Shown in pieces: positions 6,948 through 15,460 of a DNA stretch of 48,422 bases; position 1 is the stretch's first letter; each line of letters begins with the position of its first letter. Below the pieces are notes generated by a model. That model had not been told where the DNA came from. It ran no database searches and saw only the letters and a list, made by a program, of their open reading frames with translations. Origin of the DNA: Bacillota bacterium (GTDB lineage Bacteria; Bacillota; Clostridia; Acetivibrionales; DSM-1351); contig JAEYTP010000006.1 in assembly GCA_023433945.1 (NCBI GenBank), positions 1 to 48,422 on the forward strand, in the 5' to 3' direction. Both the position numbers and the translations under genes were made by a program.

Positions 6948-8633
6948 ATGAAAACAGGCCATTCCAAACAAATATCAGATATTATATCAGTTGTAAAAGT
7001 AGCTGCATTATTGCTTTCAAGTATTGCTTTTTTTCAATACTTTACTGAAAATAATATTGTTACAAATGTTTTTGAAGGCAATAATTACTTCTATTTTCAG
7101 CTTTTTTTGATAAGCTGTTTAATATTGACCTTAGTGTATTTCATCTGGACATTTTCTACTATCAATAAAATTAAGCAAAACCATCAATATTCTATGAGAA
7201 TAATAGAAAATGTTATACTTATGATAATATTTATAATTGCAATTATTTTTTCTGGCTCTTATAAGAGCCAATTTAAGTTTATATTACTATTTCTAATAAT
7301 TACATCAACAATACAGCTCGGATACAAACCTGGCCTTATTTTTGCTGTTATTTCTTCAATTTCCATACTATCTATTGATATTATTTGCTTAAGAGATACT
7401 GATATTAATATATATTTTCAGCAAGATTTGATTCTGGCAGGTGTATTTTTACTTTCAGGCTGGACTTTAGGCTTTTATGTGAAAATCGCGAATGAAAATA
7501 TTAATGAACTAAAATCATTAGCGTGTGAGGATGGTATAACTGGACTATATAATCATAGATATTTTTATGATTCATTGAGAGAATGTATAAAAGTTTGCGA
7601 TAAAAATAATCAATCTGTATGTGTACTTTTTATGGATATAGATTTTTTTAAACACTATAATGATCTTTACGGACATCAAATGGGTGATGAGGTAATAAAG
7701 ACCATTGGTAAAATATTGAAAAGCGTAGCAAGAGAGCATGATATTCCTGCAAGATATGGAGGAGAGGAATTTGCATTGATTTTACCTAATACTTGTGAGA
7801 AGTATGCTCTAGAAATTGCAGAAAAGATAAGAAAAACAACTGAAACCACACCCTTTTATGGTGAAGAAAATCAGCCTAACGGTAAATTGACAATATCAAT
7901 AGGTGTCTCAATATATCCTGAAAAAGCCAAGAGTGATATGGAATTAATAAAGAGCGCAGATGATGCTCTTTATAGAGCTAAATTCTTTAATAAAAACAGG
8001 GTTGAGAGCTATACCTCTGTACTTGACGATATAAAGAAAGATATTGATGAAAACCACATTGAGATCGTAAGCACAATAAAAACCTTAATAAGCGTTATTA
8101 ATGCCAAAGATAGATATACCTATGGTCATGTAGAGAGAGTAGTTTATTATTGTAAGTTGCTTGCAAATAAGCTTAATCTGAGCCCAGCACAAAAGAAGCA
8201 GCTCATATATGGTGCGTATATGCATGATGTTGGGAAAATAAATGTTTCAAAAGAAATATTAGTAAAAAAAATGCCCCTAAGCCAGGATGAATGGGAAATT
8301 ATTAAACAACATCCTCAAAATGGAGAAGAGATCATAAGGCCTGTTAAGACATTGAAGAATATAACTCCTATTATTCTTCATCACCACGAAAGATATGATG
8401 GAAAGGGTTATCCAGATGGTTTGAAAGGGGAGGAAATCCCATATTTAGCAAGGGTATTGGCTGTTGTAGATAGTTTTGATGCTATGACCTCAAATAGACC
8501 ATATAACAAGAGAATGACTTATTTTGAAGCTACTGAAGAACTTAAGAGGTGCAAAAATACCCAATTTGATGCTCAAATCGCAGATGCTTTTGCTGAAGTA
8601 ATCATGGAGAATAAAGCCTGCTTAAATATATGA
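6948..8633 (+). CDS. Membrane GGDEF/HD-GYP cyclic-di-GMP turnover protein
   Basis: This 561-residue protein combines synthesis and breakdown of cyclic-di-GMP. Residues 1-185 hold about six membrane helices with no recognised ligand domain. The GGDEF domain follows, with an intact active site RYGGEEF near residue 270 and an RxxD inhibitory site (REHD) five residues before it, so product inhibition is expected. The C-terminal HD-GYP domain has the HD pair in MHDVGK near 425 and HHHERYDGKGYPDGL near 478, so the phosphodiesterase also looks active. An AAGGAG lies about 11 bases before the ATG. It is 118 bases after agrD on the same strand, with a hairpin between, and may be read from the agr promoter. 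Confidence 0.93.
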   Translation: MKTGHSKQISDIISVVKVAALLLSSIAFFQYFTENNIVTNVFEGNNYFYFQLFLISCLILTLVYFIWTFSTINKIKQNHQYSMRIIENVILMIIFIIAIIFSGSYKSQFKFILLFLIITSTIQLGYKPGLIFAVISSISILSIDIICLRDTDINIYFQQDLILAGVFLLSGWTLGFYVKIANENINELKSLACEDGITGLYNHRYFYDSLRECIKVCDKNNQSVCVLFMDIDFFKHYNDLYGHQMGDEVIKTIGKILKSVAREHDIPARYGGEEFALILPNTCEKYALEIAEKIRKTTETTPFYGEENQPNGKLTISIGVSIYPEKAKSDMELIKSADDALYRAKFFNKNRVESYTSVLDDIKKDIDENHIEIVSTIKTLISVINAKDRYTYGHVERVVYYCKLLANKLNLSPAQKKQLIYGAYMHDVGKINVSKEILVKKMPLSQDEWEIIKQHPQNGEEIIRPVKTLKNITPIILHHHERYDGKGYPDGLKGEEIPYLARVLAVVDSFDAMTSNRPYNKRMTYFEATEELKRCKNTQFDAQIADAFAEVIMENKACLNI

Positions 8634-8636
8634 TTT

Positions 8637-8662
8637 TATAGCTGCTTGGTAAGGCAGCTATA
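8637..8662 (+). terminator. Hairpin after the GGDEF/HD-GYP gene
   Basis: The arms TATAGCTGC (8637-8645) and GCAGCTATA (8654-8662) form a 9-bp stem starting just after the stop codon. The downstream tract is AT-rich but not a run of T, so the terminator call is moderate. Confidence 0.45.
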
Positions 8663-8733
8663 ATCATATATTCTTAATATATACATCTTACACATTCATC
8701 GAAAAGTATGTGGCTTTCATGTTTAGTCCTGTA

Positions 8734-11223
8734 TTATATTATTTTCAAATTAGCCATAGAAGCCATAAGACGCTTCATTCCGGCATTATCAAATTGAATC
8801 TCTACTATTTGGTCTCCTCCGTCAGCTGTTACCTTTGAAATAGTACCATTTCCAAACTTCTTGTGTGCAACCCTATCCCCAACAGATAGCTTATCTGTTA
8901 CCGAAGTCTTAGACGAACTAGCCTGACTAACACCAGAACCTTGAGTACCAAAGCCCCTCGTCACAAAATTTGACTTTAGCAAATCATTTAGGCTACCTGC
9001 ACCAACCTTAGAAATGCCTGCCGAGGTTTGTGTCGTGCTCGAGGTCTGTGCTGCACTTGAGGTTTGTGCATTACCCGAAGCTCTTGTCGTACTCCAAGGT
9101 AAAGAATTACTCAAGCCTTGTCCTGATTTTTGCGCTGCATTGCTACTGAAACCTGTATTACTGTTATAGCTTGAATTTCCACTATAACCTTGATTGCCAC
9201 TATAACCTTGATTTCTACTCCAACTTTGAGCTGAACTCCAACCAGTATTGCTGCCACTGCCAACTGAAAAATCACTACCAAAACCATTCTTCACCTTGGA
9301 AACATTGTTTACAAGCTCTTCTGGTATCTCAGAAATAAATCTGGATGGTCTATTATAGCTGGAATTACCAAACAAGGTCCTGAATTTAGCATTTGACATA
9401 TATAGCTTTTCTCGCGCTCTTGTTATGCCAACATAGCATAATCTACGTTCCTCTTCAAGCTGATCAGGGCCTTCGGTCATTGCTCTGTATCCAGGAAATA
9501 CGCCTTCCTCCATGCCAGGAATAAATACAACTGGGAATTCCAAGCCCTTGGCACTATGCATTGTCATCAATACAACATAGTCCTGCTCACCTTCAAGATT
9601 ATCAATATCAGATACTAATGAAATGTGTGCCAGGAATTCCTCAAGGCTTTTATCCTCACTAACTTTCTCAAATTCCAGAGCAACCGACTTCAATTCCTTT
9701 ATATTCTCTATCCTAGTTAGTGACTCAACAGAATTCTCTGTCTCATACTCCCTGAGTATTCCGGTATCCTGAGCTACTGCATCCATCAGACTTGCAATGC
9801 CTACAGCCTTACTTATTGTTCGCAATTTTTCTATCATAGTTACAAAAGAGGTAAGCTTGTTTGCAGCCCTTGCTAAGGCAGGTATTTCCTGTGCATTTGA
9901 AATGGCACCAAATAATGACATACCCATTTGACCTGCAATACTTTCTGCATTGTCAACAGTTGTATCACCTATTCCCCTCTTAGGAACATTAATAATCCTT
10001 TTCAGACTGACATTGTCAGCAGGGTTTTGTATTAACCTCAAATACGCAATTATATCCTTTATTTCTTTTCTATCATAGAACTTCTGACCACCAATTATTT
10101 TATATGGGATGCCTTCTCTCATAAACATTTCTTCTAATACACGAGATTGAGCATTAATTCTATAGAGTACAGCAAACTCCTTGTAGCTGCGGTTTTCCTC
10201 ATCTATCAAACGTCTTATTTCTCTAGCAGTATTCATTGCCTCTTCGTGCTCATTGTCATTTTCAATAAGTACAATTTTACTGCCACCCTTATTGTCCGTC
10301 CAAAGCTTTTTCCTCTTTCTTCCGCTGTTATTTGCAATAACTTCATTAGCCGCATCCAGTATAATCTGTGTAGAACGATAATTCTGCTCCAGCTTTATAA
10401 CAGTACAATCGTTGAAGTCCTTCTCAAAGTCTAGAATGTTTCTTATATTCGCGCCCCTCCAGCCATAGATACTCTGGTCATCGTCTCCTACAACACATAA
10501 GTTTCCATGAGCCTCAGAAAGAAGCCTAACAAGGGTATATTGTGCCGTGTTGGTATCCTGATACTCATCTACCAGAATATATTTAAATCTGCGTTGATAA
10601 TAGTCAAGGACCTCTTGATTTTCCTTGAATAGGCGGATAGTATTCATAATAATATCGTCAAAGTCTAGCGCATTATTTCTTTTTAGCTTCTTTTGATAAA
10701 GAGAATATATTTTTGAAATTTTCCCCATGCGGAAATCTGAAGCATATAACTTTTCAAACTTGGCAGCGTCTATGAGCTCGTCCTTTTGTTTCCCAATAGT
10801 CTCCAAAACACTCTTTGGAGGAAAGTTCTTTTCGTTTATATTAAGCTCTCTCAAACATTCCTTTATAACGGTTGTCTGGTCAGCAGTATCATAGATAACA
10901 AAGCTTCTATCATAGCCAAGTTTTTCTATGTCTCGTCTAAGTATCCTGATACATATAGAGTGAAATGTCCCGACCCACATATCATTTGCAAGTGCACCAA
11001 TAAGAGAATCAATACGCTCTCTCATTTCTCGGGCTGCCTTATTTGTAAAAGTAATTGCAAGTATATTTGAAGGATAAACCTTGTGAGCGTCAATCAGATT
11101 TGCGATTCTGTGCGTTAATACTCTGGTTTTACCTGAGCCTGCCCCCGCCAAAACCAGTAATGGGCCATCGCAATGGCTAACAGCCTGCTTTTGTTCTTTG
11201 TTTAAGCCTGTGAATAAATCCAC
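8734..11223 (-). CDS. pcrA: ATP-dependent 3'-5' DNA helicase PcrA/UvrD
   Basis: This superfamily 1A helicase acts in repair and in clearing replication blocks. It has the Q-motif GLNKEQKQAV, Walker A AGAGSGKTR, motif II region VDEYQDTN, GDDDQSIYGWRGA, LEQNYRST, MTMHSAKGLEFPVVF and VGITRAREKLY in order. The last 50 residues (SVGDRVAHKKFGNGTISKV) are the C-terminal Tudor-like fold. At 829 residues it is about 90 longer than usual because of a Ser/Asn/Gly/Gln/Thr-rich linker before that fold. The start is chosen as the GTG at 11221-11223, giving (M)DLFTGLNKEQ; a TTG seven codons upstream is possible. It is monocistronic and convergent with the upstream GGDEF gene. Confidence 0.95.
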   Translation of the reverse strand: MDLFTGLNKEQKQAVSHCDGPLLVLAGAGSGKTRVLTHRIANLIDAHKVYPSNILAITFTNKAAREMRERIDSLIGALANDMWVGTFHSICIRILRRDIEKLGYDRSFVIYDTADQTTVIKECLRELNINEKNFPPKSVLETIGKQKDELIDAAKFEKLYASDFRMGKISKIYSLYQKKLKRNNALDFDDIIMNTIRLFKENQEVLDYYQRRFKYILVDEYQDTNTAQYTLVRLLSEAHGNLCVVGDDDQSIYGWRGANIRNILDFEKDFNDCTVIKLEQNYRSTQIILDAANEVIANNSGRKRKKLWTDNKGGSKIVLIENDNEHEEAMNTAREIRRLIDEENRSYKEFAVLYRINAQSRVLEEMFMREGIPYKIIGGQKFYDRKEIKDIIAYLRLIQNPADNVSLKRIINVPKRGIGDTTVDNAESIAGQMGMSLFGAISNAQEIPALARAANKLTSFVTMIEKLRTISKAVGIASLMDAVAQDTGILREYETENSVESLTRIENIKELKSVALEFEKVSEDKSLEEFLAHISLVSDIDNLEGEQDYVVLMTMHSAKGLEFPVVFIPGMEEGVFPGYRAMTEGPDQLEEERRLCYVGITRAREKLYMSNAKFRTLFGNSSYNRPSRFISEIPEELVNNVSKVKNGFGSDFSVGSGSNTGWSSAQSWSRNQGYSGNQGYSGNSSYNSNTGFSSNAAQKSGQGLSNSLPWSTTRASGNAQTSSAAQTSSTTQTSAGISKVGAGSLNDLLKSNFVTRGFGTQGSGVSQASSSKTSVTDKLSVGDRVAHKKFGNGTISKVTADGGDQIVEIQFDNAGMKRLMASMANLKII

Positions 11224-11311
11224 GTCGCTATCATTCCTTTCCAAAACATTTGTTCTAAAATTATATCATACTTTTACGGTTTTTGTTAAATTATATATCT
11301 TACTATATAAA

Positions 11312-11450
11312 TTCTTTCTTACATTAAAACAATCAATTAACTATTCTTTTTTAATAATTAGACAACATCAATAAATTTCTTTCTTAACCAAAAACAATCA
11401 ATTAATTTTCTTCTAATAATTAAACAACATCAATTGACAAATTCTTTCTT
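11312..11450. repeat. 65-bp tandem repeat, two full copies and the start of a third
   Basis: TTCTTTCTT recurs at 11312, 11377 and 11442, exactly 65 bases apart. Copies 1 and 2 also share AAAACAATCAATTAA, TAATAATTA and ACAACATCAAT, with small substitutions and compensating indels. The third copy keeps only its first part. The array fills most of the space between pcrA and the small winged-helix gene at 11502. Confidence 0.8.
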
Positions 11451-11501
11451 AATAATAAATAGCAGTAAAGCAAATATTAGATTGTATAGGAGGTGATTTG
11501 G

Positions 11502-11687
11502 TTGGATGATATTAAAGCTAAAGTAATCGATGCTATGAAATCGGCAGGAAAACCTATTAGTGCGGGTGAGGTTGAAAAGCTAACTGGCATGGACAGAAAA
11601 GAAATTGATAAGGCCTTCGCTCAATTAAAGAAAGAAAATGCCATTGTTTCACCTGTAAGGTGTAAGTGGGAACCAGCAAATAAATAA
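11502..11687 (+). CDS. Small winged-helix DNA-binding protein
   Basis: This 61-residue protein appears to be a bare helix-turn-helix domain: helix 1 (DDIKAKVIDAMKSAG), ISAGEVEKLTGMDRKEIDKAFAQLKKENAI as HTH and recognition helix, then a short wing VSPVRCKWEP. This is the MarR/ArsR-type winged-helix layout without any sensor. The start is a TTG at 11502, placed by AGGAGG eight bases upstream; a GTG nine bases earlier overlaps that ribosome binding site and is unlikely. It stands alone on the plus strand behind the 65-bp repeats and ends at a hairpin shared with aroK. Regulation of transcription is inferred; no target is evident. Confidence 0.7.
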   Translation: MDDIKAKVIDAMKSAGKPISAGEVEKLTGMDRKEIDKAFAQLKKENAIVSPVRCKWEPANK

Positions 11688-11738
11688 AGTTGATATAAAT
11701 ATTTACGTTAAGAATAAAGTAAAAATAAAACAAAAAAA

Positions 11739-11780
11739 GGCTCCACCAACCTTAATTAATGTGTGTGGAGCCCTATTTTT
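11739..11780. terminator. Bidirectional terminator between winged-helix gene and aroK
   Basis: GGCTCCAC (11739-11746) pairs with GTGGAGCC (11765-11772). T-rich stretches flank both sides (CTATTTTTTC on plus; a 7-A run on plus, hence T on minus). One arm overlaps the last codons of aroK, whose stop lies in the loop. Confidence 0.75.
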
Positions 11781-12271
11781 TCAAGTTTATGCAGCACCTC
11801 ATCCACTGTCTCACTAATGCTGAGATTTGAGCATTCAACTGTAATATTTGCATACTTTTCATATAAGCATTTTCTCTCGCTGTATATATCGGATAAAGTC
11901 TGTCCCTTGCCTAATACTATCCCTCTTGTATTAATATTATTAAGTCTTTTTATTATACTGTTGATATTTATTTTAAGATAAATAATAATGCCGTTCCTTT
12001 TCAAATGTTCCATAGCTATATGGCTATAAACTACACTTCCACCTGTTGCAATTACAGTATTTTGGACATCAAGAGACATTATAGCATCCTGCTCGGCTTT
12101 AATAAAATATCCCGTCCCAAACTTATCTAAAATATCTTGTAACAGCAAGCCTTGTTGCTTCTGTATTAATACATCCGTGTCTAAAAAGTCCTTTTTTATA
12201 TTTTTTGCAAGAATAATACCAACTGTGCTTTTACCAGCACTTGGCATACCAATGAGTATTATATTTTTCAC
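11756..12271 (-). CDS. aroK: Shikimate kinase
   Basis: This 171-residue P-loop kinase phosphorylates shikimate at O3 in the chorismate pathway. Residues 7-16 hold the Walker A (GMPSAGKST), followed by DTDVLIQ, the shikimate-binding DxD region, then ATGGSVV, the usual GGG/GGS loop. The lid arginine region (NTRGIVLG) is present but diverges from the common RPLL form. The start is GTG at 12271 with AGAGG five bases upstream. It stands apart from other aro genes, downstream of the sulfatase gene on the same strand with a 46-base gap. A related small-molecule kinase is possible, but length and motifs favour AroK. Confidence 0.87.
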   Translation of the reverse strand: MKNIILIGMPSAGKSTVGIILAKNIKKDFLDTDVLIQKQQGLLLQDILDKFGTGYFIKAEQDAIMSLDVQNTVIATGGSVVYSHIAMEHLKRNGIIIYLKININSIIKRLNNINTRGIVLGKGQTLSDIYSERKCLYEKYANITVECSNLSISETVDEVLHKLEKIGLHTH

Positions 12272-12317
12272 TTCAACCTCTTAAAATGTGTTATTTGTTA
12301 TTCCATAGAACACCACA

Positions 12318-14195
12318 CTATTTATTATAAAAGTCAGAGCGAATAGCAATATCAGCATATTCCAAGCCTTTGAGCATTTCCTCTTGCTCTACTTGAGTCA
12401 ATGTTCCTCGAAACTCACCATTTGACAACATTGCAAAGTTCTTCTTGGTGTTTAAGAGATTTCTTCCAAATACAGTATGCTGGTACTCCTCATTATCAAA
12501 TCCAAATAGATATGCTAATGTGGGCATCAAGTCTACTTGCCCACCAACTGTTGATATTTTTTCTGGAGTCTGCCCCTTTTCATATATAATAAGTGGTATT
12601 CTATAATCATTGTCAAGCCACCAATCCTGAGAAGGCTGGATGCTTTTTATCTGATCATTAAAATACTTGTGTACTGATGTATGATCTCCTTGTATTACCA
12701 CAACAGTATTATCTAAAATCCCTGCCTTGTCAAGTTCGTCTAGGAAAATTCCAAGATAATGGTCAGTATACCTAATGCATTGGAAGAAACCACCAAGTTT
12801 GGTGTCTACCAAGTAGCTAGGTAGCTTTAACTGTTTGTGCCGCTCTGGTAACTCAAATGGAGAGTGGCTTGTCATTGTTATCATGAAGGTATAAAACGGT
12901 TGCTTCTGCTCTATAATCATAGGTTTAACCTGATGTAGGTATGAACCATCGCTAAGTCCGAGGAAAATAATCTCATCCATATTGAAACTTTTTGCATCTA
13001 TACAATTTTGAAAGCCCATATTTTTTAAAGCTTCCAACCAATTCCAATACTCACCATTATCAGGGTGTATAGCTGTTGTAGTATATCCCTTTTTATTGAA
13101 CAAATCGGGCAGAGAATTGTAGGTCGCATACGGGAATCTAAAAAATGTACTGCCTTTTCTCACAGGATAAACTGAAGTATTTGTCAATAAATCTGCATCC
13201 GAGCTTGTACCCTCATTTATCTGAGTATAATACTCATCAAAATACAACGAATTTTTAACTAACTTATTTAAAGTAGGGGTAATCTCCTGCCCATCAATAG
13301 ACTGACCTATAACAAAGTTTTCAAGTGATTCAACCTGTATAACCAGAAGGTTTTTACCCTTATACATGCCCTTATACTTATTATCAGGTAAGTCTTCATT
13401 TTTGCCATCTAGAAATGACTGAATTTCCTGTTTTTTATCTTCTGATATATTTAATGGCTTATTATCAGCAAAAAAGATATAAACATCATAAAGATGATAC
13501 CCAAAAGGAGAAGTATTACATATAGTCTGTGCAGGATTCCAATGAGTATAAAATATATAATCATTCTTATTGTTGCCATAGACATTTAAAGCCATATAAC
13601 TAGCAATAATAAAACAAACAGGCAATATCAGGGTTATTGCAAATGCAATCATTCTAGCTTTTAGACTTCTAAATAATGGGGAAGTGTAGTTGAGATTTCT
13701 AAATAAAATCAAAATAGCTAAAAGTATTGGAATATCCACAAAGAATATAACGTCACATGGCCTGAACATAGCAAAAATGCTATCCCACAGATTATTCAAA
13801 TTACCAGTTTGCTTAAGCAGTTGAGTGGACAAAAAGTTTCCACTAGCTCTAAGGTATACCGCATCAAACACAAATAGCACAGATACAAGAAAGTTCAGTA
13901 TAAGCAGTAACCACAGCCTACCTTTTCCTTTTGCTAGATAGCTCAAAGATACTATTGTAATCAACATAACGGCACAAAGAGGCATAAATGTTATATTGTC
14001 TATACCCTTTCCTATGTCAATAACAGATTGATCAGAGCTATAAACAAAACCCATTAATACAATTGATTTAAATAAAAGAATCAAAAAAGTTAGAATTGTA
14101 AGCCATTCCTGTAGCAAACAATTGACAAACCTTTTTCTTGGCTTATGTCTGAACCCTCTTGATACTTGAATTCCATAGTTTGGTTGCAAATTCAT
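12318..14195 (-). CDS. LTA synthase-family membrane sulfatase
   Basis: This 625-residue protein has five N-terminal membrane helices (about 33-53, 68-88, 93-113, 148-166, 182-203) and an extracellular sulfatase-fold domain. Metal and catalytic positions of the LtaS family are seen: Glu289 in VIQVESLE, Thr330 in NEGTSSDAD as the likely nucleophile, and GDHTS near the C-terminus. Such enzymes transfer glycerol phosphate from phosphatidylglycerol to build lipoteichoic acid, or act as primases or other phosphotransferases; the exact substrate is not readable. AGGAG lies nine bases before the ATG, and a strong promoter is at 14230-14258. It is transcribed toward aroK. Confidence 0.88.
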   Translation of the reverse strand: MNLQPNYGIQVSRGFRHKPRKRFVNCLLQEWLTILTFLILLFKSIVLMGFVYSSDQSVIDIGKGIDNITFMPLCAVMLITIVSLSYLAKGKGRLWLLLILNFLVSVLFVFDAVYLRASGNFLSTQLLKQTGNLNNLWDSIFAMFRPCDVIFFVDIPILLAILILFRNLNYTSPLFRSLKARMIAFAITLILPVCFIIASYMALNVYGNNKNDYIFYTHWNPAQTICNTSPFGYHLYDVYIFFADNKPLNISEDKKQEIQSFLDGKNEDLPDNKYKGMYKGKNLLVIQVESLENFVIGQSIDGQEITPTLNKLVKNSLYFDEYYTQINEGTSSDADLLTNTSVYPVRKGSTFFRFPYATYNSLPDLFNKKGYTTTAIHPDNGEYWNWLEALKNMGFQNCIDAKSFNMDEIIFLGLSDGSYLHQVKPMIIEQKQPFYTFMITMTSHSPFELPERHKQLKLPSYLVDTKLGGFFQCIRYTDHYLGIFLDELDKAGILDNTVVVIQGDHTSVHKYFNDQIKSIQPSQDWWLDNDYRIPLIIYEKGQTPEKISTVGGQVDLMPTLAYLFGFDNEEYQHTVFGRNLLNTKKNFAMLSNGEFRGTLTQVEQEEMLKGLEYADIAIRSDFYNK

Positions 14196-14229
14196 TTTAT
14201 TACACTCCTAAAAAATTGCTGTCTGTGTA

Positions 14230-14258
14230 ATTATAATACGCTGTGCGTAAATTGTAAA
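14230..14258 (-). promoter_or_regulatory. Sigma-A promoter of the LTA synthase-like gene
   Basis: On the minus strand TTTACA (14258-14253), a 17-base spacer and TATAAT (14235-14230) give an 11/12 match to the vegetative consensus about 35 bases before the start codon. Confidence 0.75.
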
Positions 14259-14380
14259 TAAATGATATTTCTTACCGCTTACTAGTAATCTGTATAATCA
14301 GGTACAATGTGAGATTAAACTGTATTTGCATTATGAATCTGTAATGCTAAAACTCTCAAACTGATTGGCTAAATGTATTA

Positions 14381-14412
14381 AAAAAAAGGCAGGTATAATA
14401 CCTGCCTTTTTA
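14381..14412. terminator. Terminator downstream of hpf
   Basis: A perfect stem AAAAAGGCAGGTA/TACCTGCCTTTTT with a 3-base loop sits 23 bases after the hpf stop. The A/T tracts on both sides allow it to act on the minus strand (hpf) and in principle in reverse. Confidence 0.85.
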
Positions 14413-14434
14413 ATCTCGATATATTAATCCAATA

Positions 14435-14965
14435 TTAGTATTCTGGTTCAATCAATCCATAGTTCCCATCTTTTCTCTTGTAAACCACGTTAACCTGTCT
14501 GGTATCTGCATTGTAGAACATAAAGAATGCATGACCCAAAAGATTCATCTGGAGAATTGCCTCTTCAACATCCATAGGTTTAACGGCAAATTTCTTTGAA
14601 CGTACAATATTGAATTCCTGTTCTTCAATAACCTCATCGTCAAACGTATGACTATCTATTCTAAAATCATTGTTGTAAATCTTTCTTTCCAAACGAGTCT
14701 TGTTCTTTCTGATCTGTCTCTCAAGCACATCAATAGTCTTGTCAATGGAAGCATACATATCATCATTGTACTCTTCCGCTCTGAGAACAATACCGTTAAA
14801 CGGAATGGTTACTTCAACTATCTGCCTCATCTTCTGAACACTCAGGGTAACATGAGCCTCTGTATCCTTGTCGAAAAACTTATCTAGCTTTCCAATCTTT
14901 TTTGTGACTCTGTCTCTAAGTGCATCTGTAATCTCAATATTTTTACCTGTAATGATTATTTTCAT
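14435..14965 (-). CDS. hpf: Ribosome hibernation promoting factor, long form
   Basis: This 176-residue protein binds the 30S decoding region and dimerises 70S ribosomes into inactive 100S particles. Residues 1-100 are the HPF/RaiA domain (MKIIITGKNIEITDALRD, then KLDKFFDKDTEAHVTLSVQK). The C-terminal 60 residues (MDVEEAILQMNLLGHAFFMFYNA) are the dimerisation domain of the long form. The frame opens earlier, but the ATG at 14963-14965 has GAGGGG nine bases upstream. A sigma-H-like promoter lies just upstream (15029-15057), which would fit induction on entry to stationary phase. A terminator follows. Confidence 0.95.
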   Translation of the reverse strand: MKIIITGKNIEITDALRDRVTKKIGKLDKFFDKDTEAHVTLSVQKMRQIVEVTIPFNGIVLRAEEYNDDMYASIDKTIDVLERQIRKNKTRLERKIYNNDFRIDSHTFDDEVIEEQEFNIVRSKKFAVKPMDVEEAILQMNLLGHAFFMFYNADTRQVNVVYKRKDGNYGLIEPEY

Positions 14966-15028
14966 AATAACAACCCCTCTCAAAAATTATTAATTGCAAC
15001 AAATAAAGTGGTACTTGTTATAATTATA

Positions 15029-15057
15029 TAATTCTACAAGATTATTATTATTCCTTC
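15029..15057 (-). promoter_or_regulatory. Sigma-H-like promoter of hpf
   Basis: The -35 GAAGGAATA (15057-15049) and -10 GTAGAATTA (15037-15029) both match the Bacillus sigma-H consensus (RnAGGAwWW and RnnGAATwW) at every position, with an 11-base spacer as expected. From memory, B. subtilis hpf (yvyD) is also read by sigma-H, which supports the call. Confidence 0.65.
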
Positions 15058-15077
15058 AAGAAATAAAAAAGTTATAA

Positions 15078-15305
15078 TTATTGATTAAGGCCGTTATTCT
15101 CTTGCTGATTTTGATTATTTTGATTTTTGTTTGACTTATCACTGTTGTTAAATAACAAACCAAACGCACCAATTACTATAATTAGGCTTATATTGCCAAA
15201 TACAGAAGAGTTTACGTCAAAGTCAAATATCATCTTCAGTATTCCAAACACTATCATTAAGCAACCAAGACCTGCAACTATCCAAAGCTTTTGTTTCTTT
15301 TTCAT
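15078..15305 (-). CDS. Small two-helix membrane protein of unknown function
   Basis: This 75-residue protein has a short basic start (MKKKQK), two hydrophobic helices at about 7-25 and 35-52 joined by a short DFDVNSS loop, and a polar Asn/Gln-rich tail (NKNQNNQNQQENNGLNQ). I do not recognise a family. AGGAG lies ten bases before the ATG. It is upstream of hpf in the same direction, but the sigma-H-like promoter between them suggests separate control. The real ribosome binding site and clear membrane pattern make it a credible gene. Confidence 0.65.
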   Translation of the reverse strand: MKKKQKLWIVAGLGCLMIVFGILKMIFDFDVNSSVFGNISLIIVIGAFGLLFNNSDKSNKNQNNQNQQENNGLNQ

Positions 15306-15460
15306 ACAATATCAACTCCTAAAACAATTTGGTCTTGTATAAATTGTAGCCTACCTTTAATTTTCTCAACAACCAAATTATGTATCAATAAATTACTAAT
15401 TGTAGCAGTTTTTTAACTTAGGCCGGAGTTTCTATCACAGATTCTCCTATTTCAGATTAC

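Noticed and set aside
11312..11450. CRISPR array
   Set aside because: The 65-base unit repeats as a whole, with no unique spacers, and no cas genes are near.
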